Assembly: GCF_963678635.1 (NCBI RefSeq)
Contig: NC_087063.1
Span: 53,213,074-53,277,073, forward strand
Origin: Symsagittifera roscoffensis
Lineage: Eukaryota > Xenacoelomorpha > Acoela > Convolutidae
Length of the DNA stretch: 64,000 nt
Reading direction: 5' to 3'
Below the pieces are notes generated by a model. It had not been told where the DNA came from. It was given only the letters and a program-made list of their open reading frames with translations, and ran no database searches. The position numbers and the translations under genes were made by a program. Shown in pieces: positions 9,977-20,833 of the stretch. Within the stretch, counting starts at the first letter, position 1. Every line of letters begins with the position of its first letter.

Positions 9977-10161
9977 TACGAACCATTTTTAGTAGAACAG
10001 ATATTTTTTTACTATTTATAATTTTTATAACATTTCTATCATCCCTCATCTTGACAATATGCAAATGTATAAAGAAAGCAGTCATCACATTCGCCCTAGC
10101 AACAATCCTTCTAATTCTTTTTCTAGAAGAATACTATAATAAACATAAATTTTTTCACTAA
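9973..10161 (+). CDS. Small membrane ORF 2, copy 1
   Basis: A 62-residue ORF with two strongly hydrophobic segments (about residues 11-29 and 36-51) separated by a short basic, Cys-containing loop. Its start codon overlaps the stop of the previous ORF (ATGA). The 62-residue sequence is identical in the second unit, although the neighbouring ORF has an indel there. Function unknown. Confidence 0.5.
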   Translation: MIRTIFSRTDIFLLFIIFITFLSSLILTICKCIKKAVITFALATILLILFLEEYYNKHKFFH

Positions 10162-11119
10162 AAGAATTAATAAAAAACCATCAAAAATTGCTAACCAACA
10201 ATCACATAGTCAGTCTTCACCGACATCATCCCAGGATAACCCAACACCATCTTCAACTAGCCAAAACCCCCAAACATCCACACGAATTTCCTTTCAAGAT
10301 AACCCATATACCTTTGAAGAACTACACGCTCGCTTATCTGAACCACTAGAACCAGTTCAACGACAAGCACCTCTAAGCGAACCAACATATAATTTATACC
10401 CAACACTACCACAAGAATTAAGTAGAATACGAAATCCTAGTCAAAACCAAAATACAGTAGAAATAAATAGACAAATTATACATCCTCGACGAAACAGAAA
10501 TTTTCAAACTCCCCGAGTTCATTTTGATATACCTCAATCCCCATCACAAAGTACTCCAGAAAACCCCATCGGTATATTACCAGAAACCCCTACGCTTCTT
10601 TCACAACGTAGCACCTCAAGCCTACCCTCAGATTACCTAGGTTCAACACCAACATCCGAACAAATACGTGAAAATCCCTTTAACCCCCCAAACCAAACAT
10701 CACGACTACCATATTGGACAACACATTCATTCACACAAGGTGAACCAAATTTAATCAAGGACCCAATAGACATTTCTACAGATACATCAACATCCTCATC
10801 ACTACCAGAAACATTATCACTACCATCAACACCATCAATCAGCCAGATTTCACCAACGCCTTTTAACTTAAATTTCCCAAATAACCTCGACGCTAGATAT
10901 CGAGAACAATCATCAACAAATATTCCTTTAAGACTAGACTGGAATACATTCACAGCACCTCCACCATTATTTGGACAACACCCAGAAAGTAACCGACTCC
11001 ACAACTGGGCACTAAATAGACTACAATATAGACAAGACATCCACGAAGACATTCGTAATCATAACATCCAAATACTCCAACAAAATAGTCTACAATTAAA
11101 ATGTGAAATAACGGTATAA
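10127..11119 (+). pseudogene. Pro/Ser/Thr-rich ORF without ATG, copy 1
   Basis: About 330 codons are open here from a TAG at 10124-10126 to a TAA at 11117-11119, with no ATG in frame. The product is Pro/Ser/Thr/Gln-rich in its first 220 codons and more structured near the end (Arg, Trp, Gln). In copy 2 the codon matching the TAA is AAA and the frame runs on to overlap the env start, so the TAA is a local mutation. Lack of ATG suggests translation after splicing, by frameshift from the upstream membrane ORF, or fusion with a neighbour. It may be a linker or cytoplasmic protein; no homology recognised. The minus-strand ORF across 10633-11052 is its shadow. Confidence 0.45.
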
Positions 11120-11289
11120 CTAAACAACATTACTCAACATCCCTACCCGTTAAACCCGCCAAATATAACAGCTCAATCACTACCACCACCATTTATAACA
11201 ACTGAAGTGATATACAAATACGACAGATATACCAAAAAGACAATTGGTTACATCACATTTTATAACCCATACTCAGGATTGTCATACAC

Positions 11290-12237
11290 ATGTATATTCT
11301 AAAAATTTTAATTTTTCTCCAACTCCATTTTCTAGTAACCTCCAATGAAAACATAAACCCTTCCCCCCGCACAGGACCCCAAGATTTATTAGAAACACAT
11401 AACGATTGTGAAGAAAATGAACAAATAACACTACACAAATATGCAATAAATCAAGTATCACAATGCGAAACAGAACCACAAGCTATAGAAACTACAAATG
11501 TCATAGCGACACTTTATTCAAAAGCCCGAGCAACAACAGTTATAGGATATAAATTCACAGCAACATTTTCTGAAAAGAAAGTACATTGTTCACAAGTTTC
11601 AAATGGAAATAAAAACCGACTTGACCACGAATCATTCTACCAGAGCAATATCGAACGACTTTTACATCTCAACCCCGAAGATTGTAAAAACGAGTTACTC
11701 AGACTAAATATCACAAGAAATAAAAACACAGATAGAAAGTTAGTAAATTTCCAAGTTTTTTCAGATTCTGTACATCAAGCAGAACTTGAAAAATATCAAG
11801 GACAGATAAAATTAGATGAAAAATACCCATACAACGGCGCACACGGAAGATTAACTTATGACACACATGATAAACACTGGATACCACATATTGGTATAAA
11901 TAACCCATCAAACTGCAAAGCAGACACAAAAAATAAAGGATACCAAGAAAAAATGTTTTTCGATTGGAAAATACAACTCGAAAAAATACAACTCACACGC
12001 GATTTATCAGACAACACAATGATCTATCAAGGAATTAGATTACCTTGTAAAAACGACCAAGGCTATTGTGACCCTACAACACGAACACAAGCAACAATTG
12101 TTTGGTTCCCCGAAGACACATGTACAACATTTCCAGTAGCAAAAATACACGCTCGTATGATAAAATTTCACGAAAAATATTTTATACAGCCAATCCCATA
12201 TGAACAAGTAAACCCATCACCAAAAACAAAGTTCTAA
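11290..12237 (+). pseudogene. env: Env-like glycoprotein, N-terminal part, copy 1
   Basis: A 315-residue ORF opening with a hydrophobic stretch (residues 2-18, Leu/Ile/Phe-rich) that reads as a signal peptide. The ectodomain is Cys-containing, with several N-x-T/S sites. It ends early because copy 1 has one extra base in an A-run near 12228 compared with copy 2. Position after pol and the signal peptide make an envelope protein likely. The family is uncertain; a class III-type fusion protein is possible from the downstream Cys pattern. Annotated as broken; no intact version is in this window. Confidence 0.6.
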
Positions 12238-12268
12238 TTTTAGAAATATACACAATATAGAAAATAAA

Positions 12269-13065
12269 TTGACACGTTTTCAGATATATCAAGAAACAGA
12301 ACTTGCATGTAAATACAGAAACCCACTTCACAAAACACAATACTCCGAAATATTAGTTGAATACGAAAAAGGATTCGACATGACCACTGGAAAAGTAAAA
12401 ATCGACCCATACGCCACAGGTCATCCCATAAACGAAGGAACATCATATATACCAGTTAATTTTCAAAAAAGTAAAGGTCAACCTGGTGGACATCTCAAGC
12501 CCCATGACACTAGAAGCACACGTTTACAAGAACTATCACTAATGAATACTATATATTTGGTAATATCCACCATGATATTCACCTAGATATGAAATTAGAC
12601 TACACAATTAGCCGCATTTTTCAAGAAATGTCACTCTCTGAATTAGAAACACTTCACCAACTATGCGAATTAGAAAGGACACAAATCCTACAATCACTTG
12701 CACTAGCAGTATTAAAAATACCCTACGCAGGATATTTACTATCAGGAAATAGATCAAATTTTTTAGACTATGAAGGAAACATTTTATGGTTTTATACCTG
12801 TACCAAAAAAGTATCACCACTATATGTTTTTGAAGATAAACGATGCTATAAAAGAATACCTATCTTTTATAAGAATAAAGTACATTTCGTTGACACACTT
12901 TCAAGACGAACCTATTTCTGGGATACCGCAGTCCCATGTGGATCAGAAAATAGCCACAATGTAGTACAACTGAACCCTGATGAAGATAAATATTACCTTC
13001 TCACCCCATACCCCACATTAATGCAATCACTCAAAATAATCTATAACACTTCCCACTTTATTTAG
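12269..13065 (+). pseudogene. env: Env-like glycoprotein, middle part, copy 1
   Basis: Two ORFs (12269-12586 and 12589-13065) that together match the middle of env in copy 2. They are split by a one-base loss near 12558 relative to copy 2. The second piece holds a motif series with an aromatic-x-C-T strand, a C-Y pair and a later P-C, typical of disulphide-bonded viral ectodomains. It is cut by the duplication junction at about 13036, so the membrane anchor is missing from copy 1. Confidence 0.6.
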
Positions 13066-13186
13066 ATTGCCAAAATAACCACTACGAAGTTGATCTATTT
13101 GGAACATCAACTTTTAAACCAATCCCATATTCACAATGGATAAAAAATAACACCCAACAAAAAAGAGTAAAACAACATCCACATAA

Positions 13187-15073
13187 AAAAGACCTTTTCC
13201 ATTAATTGAAAAAGAAAATCTAACTGATAAAATAAATTTATCAGGACCACAAACAAACGATTCAAAATACACAATAAATCAAGTTTTTAACCTCCATGAC
13301 CCACTTGATACAATTCCTTTATCTAAATTAGAAATTGAAAACATTTTTCTCCCTCCAACAGAAAAAATTACAATCCCAACCTTGAAACAATATCAAAATC
13401 TTGACCCAGTAATTAGACAACTAAAATCATGGCACAAATACAAAACTAAACCCGTCAAGGCAGATACAACGATTTTAGGAAATAAAACACTCCTCCGATA
13501 TTTTCGAAAATTTAATAATACAACAATTAACGAAAACACAGAACTTCTAGAATACCAATTAAATGAATCTACAGTTCCCTGTCTCCCCTTAAGTATGATC
13601 CTCATAGCTTTTAATATTTCACATACACAAAACATTAAAGGACACTCTGGATCAGAGAAAACATATTCAAATTTCATACAAAACTTTTATTTTCCAAATG
13701 CACCAATTTGGATAAAAGTACTATGCAATGATTGTATAGTATGTCAGCTAAATAAACCTTATCCAAATCAAAAACAAATAGCACAAAAACAAGATTTTAA
13801 AGGACAAAGTTTGTACTTTAACCATCGTATTTCATTTGATACAAAAGGACTAATTTCACCCTCATCCGAAGGAAACTCCTACATCATGGTAATTGTTGAC
13901 GCATTCACACATTATGTAGCACTTAACCCAGTACCACATTGTAACGCTTATTATGCTTGCACAACACTTTATGAACACTGGATAGCCAAATTCGGACTAC
14001 CAGAAATTTTAGTTACAGATAACGGTACAGAATTCATAAATAATGAAATCATCACACTAGGTCATTTATATAACATCAAACACAAACCACGTACATCTCA
14101 CGCACCTTGGACAAACGGCTTAGTCGAAGGTATGAACCGTTCACTACAAGAATGGTCAGCAGATGTAAAACTATTTCCCTTAGCATATAATTCACAAATC
14201 ACGACAACTCTAGGAATGTCACCATATGAAATGGTTTTTAACCAAAAGCCACGCAAACCAATTATGTTTACAGCAAACTCTCATAAAAATGCACAAAGCC
14301 ATTGCCAACCGAATAAAGACTCAATTTGTTATAACCTACCTTTACACACACACGATGAAGATCATTTTCATCACCCACAAATTCTTAAATTAGCCTCCGG
14401 TACACACACCGAATGGATTTTAAACAGAGATAAAAAACACAATGAAATTTACCAAAAAGTAACAAAAAAGTTGTTACAAAGGCAAAACATTAATGAACAA
14501 ATAAATTCACGCTTTACACCAGCCTCCGATTTAAAAATTGGAACATTTGTTTTAATACCCAATTTTAACACTCAAAAAGGAATTTCTAAGAAATTACAAC
14601 CCCTTCGTAAAGGACCATACCAAATAATTGCCAAACCCACTGATGTCACATATAAAATCACCGACTCAGACCAAAAAGAAATTGTTCAACATCGAAACAA
14701 CCTATTACCTTATTACCCAAAAGAATACGCACTACGCGAACTAACTCAATTCTATTCTTTCACAGGTTTAAAAGTTATTCAAAATAACCCACATACGGAA
14801 AATAAAACAAAGGAACAACACGACATTCACCTCGAAAACCAAAATAAAAAATCAACTAAAATGAAAAACAATACAAAAAAGCTAGATCCAAATATACCTC
14901 AAAAAGAAAGAAAAAATAGAAAAATGACAGAAAAAATAATACCCCAAGAACAAATCGACAAATCAGAACATAGAGAGTCATCACGACTTAAAAATCAACC
15001 ACGTAAAAACTATAAAACATTCATCCCACAATCTAAATTATTAAAGAAAGTCGAATTTCAAAAACAGCTTTAA
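13187..15073 (+). CDS. int: Integrase, copy 2 (uninterrupted)
   Basis: Equivalent of the 7267-8922 ORF but reading through to 15073 (563 residues counted from 13382). The zinc-binding and D,D,E motifs are as in copy 1. In copy 2 a Pro expected after the first catalytic Asp motif is Leu, whereas copy 1 keeps Pro; at two other places copy 2 keeps the conserved residue that copy 1 lost. The basic tail (last about 90 residues) is intact. It is separated from its RT/RNase H by the whole first unit, so it cannot be made as part of Pol in this arrangement. Confidence 0.85.
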   Translation, partial: KRPFPLIEKENLTDKINLSGPQTNDSKYTINQVFNLHDPLDTIPLSKLEIENIFLPPTEKITIPTLKQYQNLDPVIRQLKSWHKYKTKPVKADTTILGNKTLLRYFRKFNNTTINENTELLEYQLNESTVPCLPLSMILIAFNISHTQNIKGHSGSEKTYSNFIQNFYFPNAPIWIKVLCNDCIVCQLNKPYPNQKQIAQKQDFKGQSLYFNHRISFDTKGLISPSSEGNSYIMVIVDAFTHYVALNPVPHCNAYYACTTLYEHWIAKFGLPEILVTDNGTEFINNEIITLGHLYNIKHKPRTSHAPWTNGLVEGMNRSLQEWSADVKLFPLAYNSQITTTLGMSPYEMVFNQKPRKPIMFTANSHKNAQSHCQPNKDSICYNLPLHTHDEDHFHHPQILKLASGTHTEWILNRDKKHNEIYQKVTKKLLQRQNINEQINSRFTPASDLKIGTFVLIPNFNTQKGISKKLQPLRKGPYQIIAKPTDVTYKITDSDQKEIVQHRNNLLPYYPKEYALRELTQFYSFTGLKVIQNNPHTENKTKEQHDIHLENQNKKSTKMKNNTKKLDPNIPQKERKNRKMTEKIIPQEQIDKSEHRESSRLKNQPRKNYKTFIPQSKLLKKVEFQKQL

Positions 15074-15665
15074 TTTCATATTTAATAATCTTTGCACCTC
15101 TGAATTATTTTGAACTTTCATTTTTCAAAATAACATGCTGACAAACACGCAGCGATTCTAGTTCATAGTTAGCCAATAGGATTCATCCAATCCGTCACCT
15201 TTTCTAACTATAACACAGATCAACTAGACGAATGATATAAAACTCCAGGCATATCTCTAACTATAACTTTGCGACCTCCAGGTCAAAAATAAGCAAACCA
15301 CTCCAACTTGACAACTAAAATAAATATACCCATAATATCATAACCCTCCCTTATCTAATAACCCAAAGATCAACAATATTTCCCCAACTCAGACCTCAAA
15401 TACCCCCAAAACAAATCTGTTAAATTAGCCTAAAGTAGAAGAACGACCATTTTAATTAGCCTAAAGTATAAAAATCTCACAATACCCCAGATCATTTGAC
15501 AAATAAAAATAAAGAAAAAGAAGACCTCCCGATCACCATAAAATTTGCCCCCAACAATTTTTCACAAAACTCAACCCACTTGTCAAAAAACCAATAAATA
15601 ATTCAACCACACTTGAAAATTGCCCCAAACAACAAAAAATATTCGATCAAGAAGCCATTTCTTCA
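15074..15665 (+). other. Non-coding spacer after integrase, copy 2
   Basis: Nearly identical copy of the 9154-9745 spacer, with the same short internal repeats and no ORF. Its conservation reflects recent duplication, not necessarily function. Confidence 0.5.
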
Positions 15666-15911
15666 ATGCTCTTCTCTCAATCAGTCAACTTAATACTCAA
15701 CATTTTCATAAATTTTTTAACGATATTTAAACTTTTAATAATATTTCTTTTTGATACCTTTGAATCTTTTGTAATAATCTTAATCATTTGTTGCAATATT
15801 TTTTTAATTTTCTATTCCATATTTGAACTATACCTCCATTTTCAAAAGCTATTGACTATATCCACAGGTACAATTCACAAAACTTATCTAAATGATACGA
15901 ACCATTTTTAG
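15666..15911 (+). CDS. Small membrane ORF 1, copy 2 (shifted C-terminus)
   Basis: Copy of the 9746-9976 ORF. Relative to copy 1 one base is missing near 15838, so the last 27 residues are read in another frame and the overlap with the next ORF grows from 4 to 20 nt. The two hydrophobic segments are unchanged. Confidence 0.5.
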   Translation: MLFSQSVNLILNIFINFLTIFKLLIIFLFDTFESFVIILIICCNIFLIFYSIFELYLHFQKLLTISTGTIHKTYLNDTNHF

Positions 15912-16080
15912 TAGAACAGATATTTTTTTACTATTTATAATTTTTATAACATTTCTATCATCCCTCATCTTGACAATATGCAAATGTATAAAGAAAGCAG
16001 TCATCACATTCGCCCTAGCAACAATCCTTCTAATTCTTTTTCTAGAAGAATACTATAATAAACATAAATTTTTTCACTAA
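15892..16080 (+). CDS. Small membrane ORF 2, copy 2
   Basis: The same 62-residue two-pass membrane ORF as at 9973-10161, with no amino-acid difference. Function unknown. Confidence 0.5.
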   Translation: MIRTIFSRTDIFLLFIIFITFLSSLILTICKCIKKAVITFALATILLILFLEEYYNKHKFFH

Positions 16081-17231
16081 AAGAATTAATAAAAAACCAT
16101 CAAAAATTGCTAACCAACAATCACATAGTCAGTCTTCACCGACATCATCCCAGGATAACCCAACACCATCTTCAACTAGCCAAAACCCCCAAACATCCAC
16201 ACGAATTTCCTTTCAAGATAACCCATATACCTTTGAAGAACGACACGCTCGCTTATCTGAACCACTAGAACCAGTTCAACGACAAGCACCTCTAAGCGAA
16301 CCAACATATAATTTATACCCAACACTACCACAAGAATTAAGTAGAATACGAAATCCTAGTCAAAACCAAAATACAGTAGAAATAAATAGACAAATTATAC
16401 ATCCTCGACGAAACAGAAATTTTCAAACTCCCCGAGTTCATTTTGATATACCTCAATCCCCATCACAAAGTACTCCAGAAAACCCCATCGGTATATTACC
16501 AGAAACCCCTACGCTTCTTTCACAACGTAGCACCTCAAGCCTACCCTCAGATTACCTAGGTTCAACACCAACATCCGAACAAATACGTGAAAATCCCTTT
16601 AACCCCCCAAACCAAACATCACGACTACCATATTGGACAACACATTCATTCACACAAGGTGAACCAAATTTAATCAAGGATCCAATAGACATTTCTACAG
16701 ATACATCAACATCCTCATCACTACCAGAAACATTACCACTACCATCAACACCATCAATCAGCCAGATTTCAGCTGACTTAAATTTCTTCTTTTAACTTAA
16801 ATTTCCCAAATAACCTCGACGCTAGATATCGAGAACAATCATCAACAAATATTCCTTTAAGACTAGACTGGAATACATTCACAGCACCTCCACCATTATT
16901 TGGACAACACCCAGAAAGTAACCGACTCCACAACTGGGCACTAAATAGACTACAATATAGACAAGACATCCACGAAGACATTCGTATTCATAACATCCAA
17001 ATACTCCAACAAAATAGTCTACAATTAAAATTTGAAATAACGGTAAAACTAAACAACATTACTCAACATCCCTACCCGTTAAACCCGCCAAATATAACAG
17101 CTCAATCACTACCACCACCATTTATAACAACTGAAGTGATATACAAATACGACAGATATACCAAAAAGACAATTGGTTACATCACATTTTATAACCCATA
17201 CTCAGGGTTGTCATACACATGTATATTCTAA
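16046..17231 (+). pseudogene. Pro/Ser/Thr-rich ORF without ATG, copy 2
   Basis: Copy of the 10127-11119 ORF. A local replacement at about 16771-16795 creates TAA 16793-16795; thereafter the continuation of the protein is open to TAA 17229-17231, overlapping the ATG of env (17219) by 13 nt. Copy 2 shows that the original frame extended right up to the env start, about 60 codons farther than copy 1. Confidence 0.45.
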
Positions 17232-17788
17232 AAATTTTAATTTTTCTCCAACTCCATTTTCTTGTAACCTCCTATGAAAACATAAACCCTTCCCCCCGCA
17301 CAGGACCCCAAGATTTATTAGTAACACATAACGATTGTGAAGAAAATGAACAAAAAACACTACACAAATATGCAATAAATCAAGTATCACAATGCGAAAC
17401 AGAACCACAAGCTATAGAAACCACAAATTTCATAGCGACACTTTATTCAAAAGCCCGAGCAACAACAGTTATAGGATATAAATTCACAGCAACATTTTCT
17501 GAAAAGAAAGTACATTGTTCACAAGTTTCAAATGGAAATAAAAACCGACTTGACCACGAATCATTCTACCAGAACAATATCGAACGACTTTTACATCTCA
17601 ACCCCGAAGATTGTAAAAACGAGTTACTCAGACTAAATATCACAAGAAATAAAAACACAGATAGAAAATTAGTAAATTTCCAAATTTTTTCAGATTCTGT
17701 ACATCAAGCAGAACTTGAAAAATATCAAGGACATATAAAATTAGATGAAAAATACCCATACAACGGCGCACACGGAAGATTAACTTGA
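17219..17788 (+). pseudogene. env: Env-like glycoprotein, N-terminal part, copy 2
   Basis: A 189-residue ORF equal to the start of the copy 1 env, including the signal peptide. It ends because two bases present in copy 1 are missing near 17787. Its ATG overlaps the end of the Pro/Ser-rich ORF. Confidence 0.6.
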
Positions 17789-17879
17789 CACACATGATAA
17801 ACACTGGATACCACATATTGGTATAAATAACCCATCAAACTGCAAAGCAGACACAAAAAATAAAGGATACCAAGAAATA

Positions 17880-18320
17880 ATGTTTTTCGATTGGAAAATA
17901 CAACTCGAAAAAATACAACTCACACGCGATTTATCAGACAACACAATGATCTATCAAGGAATTAGATTACCTTGTAAAAACGACCAAGGCTATTGTGACC
18001 CTACAACACGAACACAAGCAACAATTGTTTGGTTCCCCGAAGACACATGTACAACATTTCAAGTAGCAAAAATACACGCTCGTATGATAAAATTTCACGA
18101 AAAATATTTTATACAGTCAATCCCATATGAACAAGTAAACCCATCACGAAAACAAGGTTCTAATTTTAGAAATATACACAATATAGAAAATAAATTGACA
18201 CGTTTTCAGATATATCAAGAAACAGAACTTGCATGTAAATACAGAAACCCACTTCACAAAACACAATACTCCGAAATATTAGTTGAATACGAAAAAGGAT
18301 TCGACATGACCACTGGATAA
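17880..18320 (+). pseudogene. env: Env-like glycoprotein, middle part, copy 2
   Basis: Continuation of env after the 17787 break. It has no frameshift at the place where copy 1 has its 12228 insertion, but ends at a TAA (18318-18320) where copy 1 has AAA. The two copies thus carry different lesions. Confidence 0.6.
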
Positions 18321-18467
18321 GTAAAAATTGACCCATACGCCACAGGTCATCCCATAAACGAAGGAACATCATATATACCAGTTAATTTTCAAAAAAGTAA
18401 AGGTCAACCTGGTGGACATCTCAAGCCCCATGACACTAGAAGCACACGTTTACAAGAACTATCACTA

Positions 18468-18779
18468 ATGAATACTACATATTTCGGTAATATCCACTAT
18501 GATATTCACCTAGATATGAAATTAGACTACACAATTAGCCGCATTTTTCAAGAAATGTCACTCTCTGAATTAGAAACACTTCACCAACTATGCGAATTAG
18601 AAAGGACACAAATCCTACAATCACTTGCACTAGCAGTATTAAAAATACCCTACGCAGGATATTTACTATCAGGAAATAGATCAAATTTTTTAGACTATGA
18701 AGGAAACATTTTATGGTTTTATACCTGTACCAAAAAAGTATCACCACTATATGTTTTTGAAGATAAACGATGCTATTAA
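18468..18779 (+). pseudogene. env: Env-like glycoprotein, Cys-rich part, copy 2
   Basis: Continuation of env: the helical D/E/L-rich segment and the Cys-bonded strand region. It is truncated near 18777 by a small change relative to copy 1, which reads on into a K-R-x-P-I segment at this place. Confidence 0.6.
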
Positions 18780-18947
18780 AGGAGACCTATCTTTTATAAG
18801 AATAAAGTACATTTCGTTGACACACTTTCAAGACGAACCTATTTCTGGGATACCGCAGTCCCATGTGGATCAGAAAATAGCCACAATGTAGTACAACTGA
18901 ACCCTGATGAAGATAAATATTACCTTCTCACCCCATACCCCACATTA

Positions 18948-19763
18948 ATGCAATCACTCAAAAAAATTTCACCAGAAAGCATTAGAGCTATTGCTCGAAA
19001 CCCAAACATCGACTTACAATCAATTGGAATATATTCAAAATCCGATATCCAACATCACGTTAGAACACAACAATTCCAAGAATTATTAACACAAATGGAC
19101 ACTATACAAAGACAATCAATTGACCAAAACTTACGCAAACTTGCCGAAACCGCAGGATTTGCAGATATCTATACACAAGATTATAGCGGATATTTTAAAG
19201 ACATTAAAGATTATATATATCTAAACGGTGAAAAATACCGACCACAAGATATCTCACCTATAAACATTTTTAGCTTCGTTACACTAAAAAATGAAATTCT
19301 TGATTTTCTAGGATGGCCCTATTACATCTTAGAAAAATTGACTATTCTATACGCAATGTTTAACTTTATAGGATTTCTTTTTTCACTTTTAAAAGGAATC
19401 TATAACACATGTGCTATACACACACAAGTCAATAGACAAGTAAGTGTAGCACGCATACTATTTGCAGGATTTTTTGGAATTTTTTCATCATCAATAAACA
19501 AAATTCTTTTAGACGCACAAATAAAAGAACATAACACAAAAATAGCAACAAGACAGAACACATACGATGAAGAACATAACAATGTAGACATAACGCCTAC
19601 AGCACCACAGTTACCACCCCTACCACATAACCATCCATTATCACTAGTCCCACGAAATTTTCGAAATTTAGCAATAAGAAATAATCAAAATTTTGGACCA
19701 ACCATATCACAAAGTCCCATTCAACATATAATGACACACCATTCACTAGATGAAAATACATAA
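18948..19763 (+). pseudogene. env: Env-like glycoprotein, C-terminal part with membrane anchor
   Basis: A 271-residue open frame present only once, after unit 2. It has a helical stem, a strongly hydrophobic segment (about 19318-19400) that reads as the membrane anchor, a second weaker hydrophobic stretch, and a Pro/His-rich tail of about 60 residues. It completes the layout of signal peptide, Cys-rich ectodomain, stem, anchor and cytoplasmic tail expected of an envelope protein. Which viral fusion class it belongs to is unresolved. Confidence 0.6.
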
Positions 19764-19789
19764 TAACAGATTATAGAACAACCCCATAC

Positions 19790-19825
19790 CACCGCTTTTC
19801 AGTCTCAAAATAATAATTTTTTTAG
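19790..19825 (+). promoter_or_regulatory. Candidate splice acceptors before the 3' ORF
   Basis: Two pyrimidine-AG sites, one ending at 19802 (after C-T-T-T-T-C) and one at 19825 (after a seven-T run), lie just before the ATG at 19832. They would suit a spliced subgenomic RNA for the downstream ORF. This is inference from consensus only. Confidence 0.4.
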
Positions 19826-19831
19826 CCCACG

Positions 19832-20833
19832 ATGAGCCGACAACTTGGATCCCTACACCGCTCAAATTCACACCCAACCAACCTCAACACTCCAATTACA
19901 ATAATTCCACTTTTTGCTTTCCCGCCACCCGATTTCCCAACCGATAATATAACATCAGGCATGAATTCAGATACTAATTCACAAATCTCAGTTTTATACT
20001 CCATTTCACAACTCAATAACCCAAATATTGAAACCCCTGATGAATTTGCAGACTCTGAACCATCACCATCCAATAATTTTCAAACCAACTCCTCAGTTTT
20101 TTCAAAACCCCCTTTTCAACCAATCCCACCCAATAACCCACTCCCATCCATTTCTTCACCCTCCTATGCTTCACAAGTTACCCCAACCTACTCTTCATTT
20201 CATTCAGACCGATCATCCAATTCTCCAGATACTCACCAAATCTCCCAGGAACTAGATAATTTTATCACCCTACAACAACAACCCTTCCACCTTGAAAACC
20301 CCACTATAAATCAGATTTCATCCACAATAGAATCATCAAACCCACCTACTCCTACACCCTCTTCAGCTTATACCGCATCATTAGCACCATCATCCACATC
20401 CACCGAATCATCAATTAGCACTAATAGAGCTTACCGCACTTTCAAAAGAAAATTCCCAAACCATCCATTTCCTACAAAACCAGGAACAGCCCGTGAATAT
20501 ATTAATCATCCAAATCACACTAACACGAAAGAATTTTTAGCAATCACCTTACCTTCATTTCCACAGTATACCTTGAACACCCCTACCGATACTAACGATA
20601 CACGTAGCTTTGTAGATGAACAAGTTTTAATGCCTACACTTCATTGGACATCATATTATCATTTTACTAACCCCCTTTGCCTACCCTTATCTAATACTCA
20701 CATCGATATAGAAAGAAATCAAAATATGCTATATCGACTCACTACACCACTAACACATAGACAATTTACTTATATAGGATATAAAAAATCACTAAAAACA
20801 TACACTGCACCCCAGCTAACGAATATACGCTAG
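19832..20833 (+). CDS. Retroelement 3' ORF, part 1, unknown
   Basis: A 333-residue ORF after env. The first about 200 residues are Ser/Pro/Thr/Asn-rich and probably disordered. The rest, from a T-F-K-R-K-F-P segment on, looks folded (Tyr, His, Leu, Phe). Composition differs from the upstream genes: more C and T, less A-biased. Part 2 overlaps it in another frame by about 50 nt, so the two may be one gene with an indel or linked by frameshifting. No catalytic motif or known family is recognised. It could be an accessory gene or captured host sequence. Confidence 0.5.
   Translation: MSRQLGSLHRSNSHPTNLNTPITIIPLFAFPPPDFPTDNITSGMNSDTNSQISVLYSISQLNNPNIETPDEFADSEPSPSNNFQTNSSVFSKPPFQPIPPNNPLPSISSPSYASQVTPTYSSFHSDRSSNSPDTHQISQELDNFITLQQQPFHLENPTINQISSTIESSNPPTPTPSSAYTASLAPSSTSTESSISTNRAYRTFKRKFPNHPFPTKPGTAREYINHPNHTNTKEFLAITLPSFPQYTLNTPTDTNDTRSFVDEQVLMPTLHWTSYYHFTNPLCLPLSNTHIDIERNQNMLYRLTTPLTHRQFTYIGYKKSLKTYTAPQLTNIR

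Larger units (their letters stand above)
7114..13036 (+). repeat. Tandem duplication, unit 1 (5.92 kb)
   Basis: Everything from the end of RNase H to mid-env here is repeated at 13034-18963 in the same orientation with an offset of 5920-5927 bases. The junction near 13033-13040 joins mid-env to the end of RNase H through a short A-rich microhomology, and only unit 2 continues into the true 3' part of env. The copies differ by scattered substitutions (about ten amino-acid changes over the shared integrase) and a few small indels. The duplication is either real or an assembly artefact from joining two haplotypes. Confidence 0.9.
13034..18963 (+). repeat. Tandem duplication, unit 2 (5.93 kb)
   Basis: Second copy of the block described for unit 1. 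Relative to unit 1 it has a net gain of about 7 bases; the clearest local change is at 16771-16795. Unlike unit 1 it passes without a break into the C-terminal part of env and the downstream ORFs, so it is attached to the original 3' half of the element. Confidence 0.9.

Noticed and set aside
10633-11052. Minus-strand 139-codon ORF, with a copy at 16778-16981
   Set aside because: Antisense shadow of the ATG-less Pro/Ser-rich ORF; composition is the mirror of the sense frame.
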